From NCBI GenBank assembly GCA_963931865.1, contig OZ007518.1, positions 4,136,436-4,200,435 of the forward strand: a stretch of 64,000 nucleotides of DNA. The letters run 5' to 3'. Each line of letters starts with the position of its first letter. The stretch's first letter is position 1. Both the position numbers and the translations under genes were made by a program. The notes under the pieces are model-generated. The model was not told the DNA's origin. It saw only the letters and a list, made by a program, of their open reading frames with translations, and searched no databases. The stretch comes from Axinella damicornis (Eukaryota; Porifera; Demospongiae; Axinellida; Axinellidae). Positions 48,001 to 57,300 of the stretch are shown piece after piece.

Positions 48001-49528
48001 GAGGCTAATACGTAGCATAGCCACAGATGTACATGTCTTGGATGCCGCCCCATAAACCACTACAGCCCAACAAGCAACTTCAATGGTTTAGCGTTCAGCT
48101 AGTCCACTCATCAGACCCTCTCATGCTGACAGTCTGGGTATGCGTACCTGTGTGTCCTTTACTTGTGGAGACCTAAGCTCCGTTTACATTCAAATTCAGC
48201 TGCTGACCTCCAATATCTCTGCCCGACATGACGTCACTGGATTGAACCAACATCATCAGGGTATATACATAGCCAATACCACTTGGCTCTGGGCTTGAAA
48301 TGGCCACCTGTGCAAGATCATGTACCCTTTGTCCTTTGTTATTTTAACAGCCACTTGAAGTCCTTGACTAGGGGAGGGGGGGGAGGCTCCCACAGGAACT
48401 TGTATTATGCACCCTGGAACACTACCCACACAAATTGGCTAGCAGAGTAGTACGCTAGGTACATGTATACCTGGTATTCCTGCAGCTGCCGTTGCAGCGC
48501 TTCACAGCACACCTGGGAATGAGAAGTGAATCAGTAATTCGGTTAAACAGAATATTGTATGCGTATTTAAACTTGTTGCCGAGATTTGGAACGCTTTTCC
48601 AATGTGTTTGCCTGCAGCGTAGCTTCACCGCAAACCGGAAGGCTGCTTTCCAAAATTGGAAGGCATCTTCCGGGGAAGTTTTCTTCTAAAGATGTGGAAG
48701 GTTTCTTCTGAAGAGTGCTGGCTTTGTATGTACCTAAGTATCCGAGAAGTCATGCAGCATCACTAACGGATCTTCCAGAGCTTCGTTTAAGCCTTTCATA
48801 GCTGCGTTTAGATCCTCTGGGGATGAGTTTGTAGTGGAAACCCGACCAATGACGGAAAGGTTTCCAAATCTCAGCATCAATTTTAAGGTATCTGCACTGA
48901 ACATACCACTGTCTCATCCTTCTCCTGGTTTAGCTGAAACATTTCCTGTTCAAACTGGCGGCAGCGCAGTTTATACCTACACATGAGGTATACAGTACCA
49001 CATGTAATGTATACATATAGACAAGACTGTTGAGATTATTTGACGTGCGCGAACATACTTCTTCAGCGACTGCAGAGCCTGAGAGCGCAGGTTTTCTCTT
49101 CTCCTCTCCGACATCTGCAGCCCTTCCCCGAGCTCTCCCACTCTAGACTGAGGGAAAATTAACAGCGGATAACCACATTACAGGCACAGTAAAGGTGATT
49201 TCATATTCATATGGGGGGGGGGGGCATGCCCACAGACACCCCCAGAACAGGCGTGCTTTACTGCTTTGCTAGTCTCATGCCCACACCCTCTTGTATGAGG
49301 GCCTAGCTGAAATGAGCTACTGTAGCTGCCAAACCCTTTACCAACCCTTAAGGTCTCTTTCTCTTCCTTCTCATACTGCAGTCTCTTCAGCATCGCCTCC
49401 AGCTGGGAGACCAGTTTGCTCTGCTTCTCCTCGCCGGCAGACAGCTGGGCAGATAGCTCTCTCAGCTCATGGTTCAATCTCTCCTGCTTGCCCTCATCAC
49501 GATGCACCTCTTGCTCCAGGCTGCGAAC
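36046..49528 (-). CDS. Large coiled-coil protein: exon block, copy A
   Basis: Seventeen exons on the minus strand, 5' to 3': 49346-49528, 49059-49147, 48907-48976, 48471-48512, 47786-47833, 47317-47388, 46540-46644, 44014-44088, 43221-43307, 40976-41035, 40501-40587, 40175-40266, 38692-38758, 38271-38323, 37269-37329, 36845-36916, 36046-36105. All are bounded by AG and GT and keep one frame (441 codons). The product is almost entirely coiled coil: KQERLNHELRELSAQLS, QRDLLELQSQ, ELRASRAQNKKVLAKLSRLA, KLRRKYLRAKKFYEEK. Such proteins are typical of centrosome, cilium or Golgi scaffolds. I cannot name the orthologue. The block is nearly identical to copy B. Here one 42-bp exon (48471-48512) replaces two exons of copy B. 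Confidence 0.75.
36281..36377. mobile_element. 97-bp TAGCCTC-family element
   Basis: It runs from TAGCCTCGTTCCCAGGCTCC to GTCTGGGAACGAGACTA. Flanks GCTCTACTT (36272-36280) and GTTCTACTT (36378-36386) match at 8 of 9. A poly-G run lies inside. The same insertion is present in copy B (about 50825-50919). Confidence 0.85.
36921..37113. repeat. GGGGGA-rich purine microsatellite
   Basis: A long G/A-only stretch begins 4 bp outside the acceptor of exon 36845-36916, where the minus strand reads as its polypyrimidine tract. Its counterpart in copy B (51423-51603) is about 12 bp shorter. Open frames across it are composition artefacts. Confidence 0.92.
38060..38233. repeat. 10-bp tandem repeat, copy A
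   Basis: About 17 units of ACACTGTTAC variants lie within 40 bp of the donor side of exon 38271-38323. Copy B has only about nine units (52569-52664). Confidence 0.92.
38474..38508. mobile_element. 35-bp TAGCCTC-family element
   Basis: TAGCCTCGTTCCCATGC and GCCTGAGAACGAGGCTA make a near-perfect hairpin. Flanks CTAAAGTAG (38465-38473) and CTAAAGTGG (38509-38517) match at 8 of 9. It is also present in copy B (about 52893-52929). Confidence 0.85.
39620..40160. repeat. 45-bp minisatellite built on an element end, copy A
   Basis: About 12 units contain GGCCTGGGTACGAGGCTAAG and GGCTACCTCCCTGGTCACAG. The first part is the right end of the TAGCCTC-family elements. The 45-bp period keeps frames open on both strands, so no protein is implied. 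It ends 14 bp from the donor of exon 40175-40266. Copy B has one unit fewer (54023-54519). Confidence 0.93.
40721..40975. repeat. CACA-rich and CCCT-rich low-complexity tract
   Basis: CA-rich sequence passes into (CCCT)n and stops at the donor side of exon 40976-41035. The copy B counterpart (55078-55377) is longer in the CCCT part. No gene is implied by the open frames. Confidence 0.9.
41110..42434. mobile_element. 1.3-kb segment present only in copy A
   Basis: Copy B reads straight from ACCATCTTTTTT to AATGCAGGTAGAG (about 55500-55520), whereas copy A carries about 1.3 kb between them. Its ends have GTCTCGGCG (left) and CGCCGAGAC (right). A nested inverted-repeat element lies at 41173-41739 (CTATAGGGTAG with TATTATGAGACA, and the complement). 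Beyond it is a decayed basic coding trace (about 41840-42045) resembling the Arg-rich frame at 33948. Element class is uncertain. Confidence 0.65.
42741..43076. mobile_element. 336-bp TAGTCTC-family insertion, absent from copy B
   Basis: It runs from TAGTCTCGTGCCCAGACC to GGCTGGGCACGAGACTA. The duplicated target GCTCTAAC lies at 42733-42740 and 43077-43084. Copy B has the single site GCTCTAAC at 55809-55816 followed by the same flank, an empty site. Confidence 0.9.
43787..43849. mobile_element. 63-bp TAGCCTC-family element
   Basis: It runs from TAGCCTCGCTCCCAGGCC to GGCCTGGGAACGAGGCTA. CCATGG-containing flanks on both sides suggest an imperfect target duplication. It lies beside a poly-C run in copy A only. 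Confidence 0.7.
43945..43993. mobile_element. 49-bp TAGCCTC-family element with exact 9-bp duplication
   Basis: It runs from TAGCCTCATTCCCAGGCC to GCCTGGGAACGAGGCTA. GTACATTGT occurs at 43936-43944 and 43994-44002. It is shared with copy B (about 56394-56442), so it predates the split of the two copies. Confidence 0.9.
44898..46110. repeat. 132-bp tandem repeat, copy A, interrupted by a transposon
   Basis: About five units contain GCACTGAACTGAGGTACA, CTTGGGTAAGCATTC, ATCACACTCTAGTTACCCC and GGTAAGGCAATGCCTTCATG. A hAT-like element splits the array at 45221-45775. Copy B has about seven units (57409-58316) and no interruption. Confidence 0.9.
45221..45775. mobile_element. hAT-like element, 555 bp, absent from copy B
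   Basis: Terminal repeats are CACGGGGCCACCGTT and, inverted, CACGGGGCCACAGTT. The exact 8-bp duplication CACTCTAG lies at 45213-45220 and 45776-45783. Every other unit of the host array has a single CACTCTAG, so empty sites are available. The interior has unrecognised short open frames and no transposase. Confidence 0.92.
46399..46510 (+). repeat. tRNA-derived SINE-like sequence
   Basis: An A-box-like TGGCCATGTGGTTAAAGTA is followed 40 bp later by a consensus B box GGTTCGAGTCC. A proper acceptor stem and T stem cannot be formed, so it is not a functional tRNA. It sits about 30 bp from exon 46540-46644 and is missing at this spot in copy B. Confidence 0.6.
47919..48007. mobile_element. 89-bp TAGCCTC-family element
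   Basis: It runs from TAGCCTCGTACCCAGTCC to GCTTGGGAATGAGGCTA. Flanks GTACGTAGT and ATACGTAGC match at 7 of 9. It is shared with copy B (59605-59693). Confidence 0.75.
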
Positions 49529-49725
49529 CTAGGTAGGGTCAAATAGAGCAGTGTTCTCGCCAGGACTTCATAGCTGAAAGGTACTTTGACCACTGCACTC
49601 TGTTCAGCAGCAGACATGAACACACCAGCAAGTAAACAATCTGGTGTCCTCAGAAACAACTTCTAATTCAAAGACAGCTACTTCGCTAATCAGGAGGTAC
49701 AAGTGTAGACAACTTTGTTGCCTCG

Positions 49726-50133
49726 TAATTACCCCGTGCGCATGCGCAGCAGGGGGTAGAGTGATCGGTTTGTGTCTGTCCGTCTGTCCGCAGTCCAAGC
49801 GCTGTTTGAGCAGTGAAGGCCTTATTGAAGGCTTATTTCAGGATAGAAGTGTCAGAATTCAGAAAATACTAGCGTCTACATAACTCACAGACCAGAGATC
49901 TACTCGAGAGGCTGAGAAAAGCTGCGTGAAAGTCGTGCTTCTAATTTATACAATTTGACCACACCCAATTTCTAACATTACTGCCACAACTTACGGTATC
50001 TCATTCTGCATGCTGACATCGCTGTATTATCCATGAGCTAGCTCATCGTGCATGCAGCGGCTGTATGAATAGGCCTATAGCTGTCAAGTCAAAGTTGCGC
50101 ACGGGGTACGTGCTCTGCTGAGCACCTCTAGTT
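49726..50133 (+). repeat. 400-bp dispersed repeat, inverted relative to 62507-62911
   Basis: It contains TTACCCCGTGCGCATGCGCA, GTCTGTCCGTCTGTCCGCAG, GAAGGCCTTATTGAAGGC and GCTGCGTGAAAGTC, and ends near TGCTGAGCACCTCTAGTTAA. A diverged copy lies at 62507-62911 on the other strand. Both are in introns of the coiled-coil gene. It is probably a transposon; a target duplication was not resolved. Confidence 0.65.
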
Positions 50134-50319
50134 AATTATAAGTTATCAGGAACTACTTGACTCAGTATACAGGTTGTTTATTTATTGTTTGTATTGGCTT
50201 CTGCAAGAGCAAATGAGTAGACCACGCCCCCACGGACTACTTCTGCTAAGCACATAGCCCTGTGCTGTTGCAGTCAAACTCAGCATTGAACAACACAGTC
50301 TATATTATCTCACGCTTAC

Positions 50320-50519
50320 NNNNNNNNNNNNNNNNNNNNNNNNNNNNNNNNNNNNNNNNNNNNNNNNNNNNNNNNNNNNNNNNNNNNNNNNNNNNNNNNN
50401 NNNNNNNNNNNNNNNNNNNNNNNNNNNNNNNNNNNNNNNNNNNNNNNNNNNNNNNNNNNNNNNNNNNNNNNNNNNNNNNNNNNNNNNNNNNNNNNNNNNN
50501 NNNNNNNNNNNNNNNNNNN
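50320..50519. other. Assembly gap of exactly 200 N
   Basis: This unresolved sequence lies directly at the junction of the two near-identical blocks. The round size suggests a scaffolding placeholder rather than a measured length. In copy B the exon equivalent to 36046-36105 would fall in or beyond it. Confidence 0.98.
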
Positions 50520-50740
50520 GTGGTTAAAATATGATTGTGCATGCACGCTACAATGCGTCTGTAACAGTAGTTTGGGACTGCTTGATGGCCAAGTGGTTAA
50601 AATATGATTGTGCATGCACGCTACAATGCGTCTGTAACAGTAGTTTGGGACTGCTTGATGGCCAAGTGGTTAAAATATGATTGTGCATGCACGCTACAAA
50701 GCGTCTGTAACAGTAGTTTGGGACTGCTTGATGGCCACGC
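50520..50740. repeat. 73-bp tandem repeat at the gap edge
   Basis: Three units start at 50520, 50593 and 50666 (GTGGTTAAAATATGATTGTG...GCTTGATGGCCAA). Copy A has one equivalent unit (about 36127-36200). The array probably caused the contig break. Confidence 0.9.
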
Positions 50741-51346
50741 AAGGGGTTAAACAAGTGCAGGACTGTGGGCCTAGAGTCAAGCCCCCACTAGGAGGTAGCG
50801 TATTTCATCACACAGTTCTACTTTAGAGCCTCGTTCCCAGGTTCCCCCCTGTGCGCGCGGTGAAGAAAAAAAATTGCATGCACGGGGGGGGGGGGGGGGG
50901 AGTCTGGGAACGAGACTAGTTCTACTTCTAACCAAGTGAATGTGTAGGACTTCTGCTCTGTAACTTGAGATTCTACTTGTATGCTATGGTCATTTCACAG
51001 TCCAGTCTCCTCGTGAATTAACTGTAGCAGATATGAAATTATACCTGCTGGTGAATTAACTGTAGCAGATATGTAATTATACCTGCTCGTGAATTACGTA
51101 ACTGTAGCAGATATGTAATTACACCTGCTCGTGAATTAACTCTAGCAGATATGTAATTATACATAACTCTGGAATGGTTGTCCAATATGTAATTACACAG
51201 TAAATGTACAACAGTTACTGTGATTATGGGTTCTTTGGCAGTGCAAACATTTCACAAGAATTACCAGATGGTCAGTTTACACAGAACCAGGAGTAACAGG
51301 CAAGCATGCATTGGCAGGTGCACAGTTGATGGAGTACAGTACTTAC

Positions 51347-54300
51347 AGGAATGCTCACTCTCCTGCCTATCTTCTGCACGAGGGCATCCACCTCATCTGT
51401 TGTAGCTCTCAGGATGGTCTGTTGGGGGGGGGGGAGAGGGGGAGGGGGGGAGAGGGGGAAGGGAAAGGAAGGGGGAGGGGGAAAGGGGAGGAGGGGAGAG
51501 GGGGAGGAGGGGAGGGAGGAGGGGGAGGGGGAAGGGAGAGGGGGGAGGGGGAGGGGAGAGGGGGAGGGAAAGGGGGAGGGGGGAGGGGGGAGGGGGAAGG
51601 GGAGTGACTTCTAATGATCTAATGCAGGACAATATGGGGTGACACACACACACACCTACGTACATATACACATCCTGTAAATGCATAAATTATGACCTTT
51701 GACCTGCACCTTAAGCATCATCTGTAGCGCATGAATCGCACAAGTTCACCGGTCATACCTCGTGGTCTTCTATATGCTGCACCAGAGCAGCCTGGGAGTC
51801 AGCCAGCTGACGGCGAAGGCTGCATGAAAGAAAAATGATGTGGGAGACAACAGGGAGTACAAAACCCTATTAGCGGCTCGATGCGCCCTTGGTAGAAGCC
51901 TGAGTGAGTTAATGGTGGCATTGCATGGACTCATAGCCTCGTATCTGTGGGTCTTTTCACCCCAGCGTTTGTCGCTTGCAGTAATAATGCGGGGGAAGGC
52001 CTGGTAAAACACATCACATGCAGTGACGTGTCTGGACGTTGGGTGGTCGTGTGGAAATTCCTGCAAGTAAGCGAGTGTGCTACCGATCGCAGCCGTGGGC
52101 CACTGAGCAACTGTGCGGGGGATATCAGGCAGTCATGACGACATTTCTTGGGTTCAGAAACTAAATTGCCCCAGAGCTGTACAGAAAGAATGTGCCACTC
52201 CTCCACATGTCTACCGAACATCCATGTATGCCACTACATGTACATGTGATGAGTTTCTCGTACTGCAGGCGACAAACGCTGGGGGTGAGAAGGCCTGGTT
52301 ATGAGGCTATGGATTGCAGGCTATGTATAGTAGGTATACGATCCGTGTGCAGTGTGATACCATGTGTATATCTGTTTTAGCCTGTCAACTCAGTTACTAC
52401 AATGTATATATATATGGCTAGCAAGCCGTGCACATGGCAGGAGAGACAGTGAAAGCACTTCTCATAACAGCAGATGTAAAAGCTTTGTGCTATACCATAT
52501 TTAGTCACCAGACTAGGCACTCAGGTTTCACTCTGAGTGGAGGGCAATGGCTAAAATTACATATACACCACACTGTTACACACTGTTACACAATGTTACA
52601 CAATGTTACACACTGTTACACATTGCTACACAATGTTACACATTGTTACACACTGTTACACAATAGGCTACCAGCACTTGAACAACAGATTCTGCTCACC
52701 TTTCAACCTCCTCGCTCTGAGCAACAGCAAGTTCACTCTCAAGAGCTGTGGCCTGGAATAAGCCGTGTACGAATGTGTATAACAGCTCAGAAGACACAAT
52801 GTACGTATGCACATTATACGTACCATGCATTGCACAGCGAAGGAGCTACAAGCACTTGCATGTGTTTGCTTGGAAGCTAAGTGACTAGAGTAGTAGCCTC
52901 GTTCCCATGCGGCCTGAGAACGAGGCTACTAAAGTGGTGGACTCTGGACCTAGATGTCCCAGGTTCTAGCCCCACCAGGAAACTTCAAACAGGAATATTT
53001 CGTTTTGGACTTCAAATCCATATGAGTTCAGACTGATATTTGACAATATAGTTTGTTTGGGGGGGGGGGGGGGGGGGGGGGGGGGAGTGCACTATATACC
53101 TTTTCTTCATAGAATCTCTTGGCTCTGAGATACTTTCTTCTCAGTTTTTCGGTGTCTTCCACTGATCTACAACGTGTGTGTGCAATGATGCCAACACAAC
53201 CATAATGTCCCTTAGAGAGATGTTGTTATTAAAAGAACATTCCCACACTCTTCTGGTAGTATCCATACGTAGGTCAAGTTTGTGTCTCACAAAACAACTG
53301 ACTACCAGCAAAAGAGGGCCGACCTCACTTTGTAGCTCAGTTCCTGAAAAGGGTCAAAGTTTACTCAAATGAGTGCCCACCAGCCTTGTGCAAGACAGCG
53401 TCGGGTACTTGAGCGTAGGTGCACATGTTGATTAGACAGTGCATGCATAAAGCAAACCGAGATGTGAAACTACAACGGTATACATACACTTTGTTTCTTG
53501 TGAAAACTACACTATATATGTAGGCTGTGTTTACTACCGTTTCAGGAAGAAAACACAGCTTAGGTAGTGGTGTCGTTTCACCTCTCAGTTTGCTTATGAT
53601 GGATCTACATTGCAACTGCCGGTCTGACAGCAATAGAAACCAAGCGTTCATTGGCATGGCAACACACCAGAGGTAAGCAGTTACATTGTAGTCGTGAGCA
53701 CAAGTGTATTTTTTTAGCTAGGACGATTAGTGTCATCAACCCAGTGGGAGTGATCTTGAGAGTCGGATGACATAGCGTGTTGGTTGACCAATGTATGTCT
53801 TACATGTATCTGTGCATGAACTTCAATTTTGAGGTTGTCACTCAGCGCCTTGAGACTTACTTGGAAAGAGCATCTCCCGTACGTATCTCCATCTCTTAAC
53901 AAACTTCTATACTTCAACTTTGCGAACCGTTTCTGATCCAAACCAGATCCCAATACGTTTCAGGGTATCATCGCACCTACATGTATGCAAACAGTGGATA
54001 CCAGGCACTTCATCTTCCCGCGTGGCCTGGGTATGAGGCTAAGAGGGCTACCTCCCTGGTCACAGTGTGGCCTGGGTACGAGGCTAAGAGGGGTTTACCT
54101 CCCTTGTCACAGTGTGGCCTGGGTACGAGGCTAAGAGGGCTACCTCCCTGGTCTCAGTGTGGTCTGGGTACGAGGCTAAGAGGGTTACCTCCCTGGTCAC
54201 AGTGTGGTCTGGGTACGAGGCTAAGAGGGCTACCTCCCTGGTCACAGTGAGGCCTGGGTACGAGGCTAAGAGGGCTACCTCCCTGGTCACAGTGAGGCCT

Positions 54301-57300
54301 GGGTACGAGGCTAAGAGGGCTACCTCCCTGGTCACAGTGTGGCCTGGGCACGAGGCTAAGAGGGCTACCTCCCTGGTCACAGTGTGGTCTGGGTACGAGG
54401 CTAAGAGGGCTACCTCCCTGGTCACAGTGTCGTCTGGGTACGAGGCTAAGAGGGCTACCTCCCTGGTCACAGTGTGGTCTGGGTACGAGGCTAAGAGGGC
54501 TACCTCCCTGGTCACAGTATCCTATTGCTCACCTTGAAAGGTCATCTCCCATTCTCTGGTGGTCACCTAGTGTCCTAAAATGCTGCCGTCTCACGGCACG
54601 TACTGTGGACTCCTTGTCAGCTAGCTGCAGCTGTGGACAGATGGCAAGTAAATGGAGAGTAAGGCATATGTACTGCAAGCAGACCATCTCCAGCTCCATT
54701 TCTTGCCATGACCTTTGAACTGCCCAACCGGTTCAAAGGTCACATGTGTGGCTAAAAATGGAGCAGGAGACGGCCGGGGGACAAAGCTACATGTACATGG
54801 CAAGTAGCGGGTGAGAAAGATACCCAAGTCAGACTAACGTTCTGCTAATGACGCTCACCTGCAGCTGGGTCACTTGCTGCTCCAGCCGGGCAGAGGTACG
54901 CCGGTGTTTCTGCTGCATGTGCTCGACTTCCTGGCCGTGAGAGAGCTGGCAGGAAGAGCGCATCACTCGCATATGTGAACAAACATCTTACGTAAACGGC
55001 TGGTAAATTAATGATCGGTATGGTATACCAGTTTCCCGCTAATATTATGACTGGCTTTTGATGGGTCATGTTTCAAGATGCACACCACCACATCCATACA
55101 CACACATGTACACACACATACAACCCACACATACATTGTATATACGTATCACACATACATACCCACACCCACATCACACAAATACCCATCCACATGCACA
55201 CATCCCACACATACACACTCCCTCCCTCCCTCCCTCCCTCCCTCCCTCCTCCCTCCTCTCTCCCTCTCTCCCTCCCTCCCTCCCTCCCCTCCAGCCATCC
55301 CCTCCACCCCTCCCTCTCTCCCTCCTCCGTCCCTCACTCCGTCTCTCCCTCCCGCATCCCTCCCTCATTTAATGTACCTTGAGTGCCTCTACGAGGTCAG
55401 ATATCTCATGCTCTCTCTGTGCCAATGCTTGTTGCACCTGCAGAAATGAGGTGCAAGGACGGAACATTGTATTCCAAGAAGTTCACAAACATTATCCAAA
55501 CCATCTTTTTTAATGCAGGTAGAGTCCAGGTACATGTACATATTCCAAACACCAGAACATGGGAAATCGAATAATCTGATACCAGTTACTTGCTGCTCCA
55601 AAGCACACATGCACATCACATGGATCTTTTGTAGTCTTTGCAACAAGATGTCCGCGAGTGTACCTCCCTAGTTACCCTCATTAATCCTTTTTGATCTCAG
55701 TGTAGCCAAATTTGGGCATGGCCTTGCATGGCTGATGTCTTCATGAATCCTTGTAATCTATAGCCAAATTTGGGCATGGTTAAACAGATCTGCTGACCCC
55801 ACACTCCCGCTCTAACTTGCTGGTACATGTAGGTAGGCGTTAGAGCAATACATATGTATGTCGGATATATATGTAGTAATTTAAAATCTGATGTCTAAAC
55901 ACTTCACAACATCCATGGCCAAGTACAGGACATCTGCCGTCCACGAGCGTACCTGTTCCAGCTCTCTAGTTAGTCTGTTGTTCTCCTCAGTCCACTGCAT
56001 CTCCTGTGACCTCAGGATAGCCAAGTTTGCCTTCGCAGTCTGCAGAGGTTACATGTAATACCGTCAGCTAGGAAGTAGACACTGGCAGTGTATAATGGGA
56101 TGCACGATGGTGCACACATAGAGTGAGAGTCTCTTGTGCTCAACTCAGGCTCTGTCATGGGTTTGAATCCCACTAAAGCCCTTGGTTTTTCTGTTGAAGG
56201 TTACATGTAGTTTGCCTTAGGGAATTGACCTTTGCCCTTCCTTTGAGCAAAGCCACTCAAGTAAGTTCAGTGATGATGTCATCACCATCCCCCCCCCCCA
56301 GGACCTGAAATGTGCAGATGTGACATTCCTGGGTTATCAAATCAAAACAAACTGAACAAAACTGAACCATCATAGTGAATGTACGTACATTGTTAGCCTC
56401 ATTCCCAGGCCCGAGACGGTGAGGAGCCTCGGAACGAGGTTAGTACATCGTACAACACGTACCTGGCATGCCTTTGCGAGTCTGCTTAGCTTGGCCAGCA
56501 CCTTCTTGTTCTGTGCTCTGCTGGCTCGTAACTCATGCTGGAGTAAATACAAGCGGCAAAATTATAACTGCAACTCATGTATTTGAGTTTCTGGGTGCTT
56601 ATCACGCACAGGACGCAATTTTCTATCTGACAAACCCTTTTAGACTAATTAGTCTGGCACGAATTGTAGATTAATTAATTAACCCCTTGTTTTCTACCTT
56701 GGTGCTGATTTTGAACAGTTGCTGGTTATGACATGTGCACAGCAGCAGTGACCTATCTAGCCTCATACCCAGGCCTTCAGAAGGCCTGGGTATGAGGCTA
56801 TGACCTATCTGACCTCTTGGACCTGTCTGAACATCAACTTGGCATGTAGAGAGACAGCATTCCTGTTCAAATCTATCTAAGCTCAGCCTGGCATCAAAGG
56901 GTGAAATTTGGCACAGCTCCAGATTTGTGTTGGCTGCAGTCAATGAACTATTCAAAACAGCTTTGACAACCACTTTTGATACATTGTTCCATTACCATGG
57001 TTATAAACAATAATCATTACATGTCTTGTCCAAGCAAAGCTATGGGATGTAGAAGGTATCAGCCCATATTAACCTCCATGCTGGGCATTTTAGAGTGTGC
57101 ACTTTACAGCCCAGGGTCCATGACCTTCCATCGTTTCCATGGATACGCTGTCTAACCCTATACTGGTGTTCAGAAGCAATTGCAGCTGTGTTCACATGCT
57201 AACAACTGTGGTTACATGAGAACAACTGCTGCAGGGATAGAGCAATGCCTTGGTGTCTGTCAGTCATGTGTCAAGCATGTTAGCTAAGGTGTTTAGAGGC

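Noticed and set aside
53867..53938. 72-bp minus-strand candidate exon encoding KRFAKLKYRSLLRDGD (also near 39464-39535)
   Set aside because: It has good splice signals but phase 0 at both ends, while its neighbours require phase 2. The flanking exons join correctly without it, so it was left out; it could be an alternative exon.
55590..55646. Candidate exon encoding IHVMCMCALEQQ (also near 42517-42570)
   Set aside because: The donor CAGCAA|GTAACT is plausible but the acceptor is poor. The neighbouring exons are already in phase without it.
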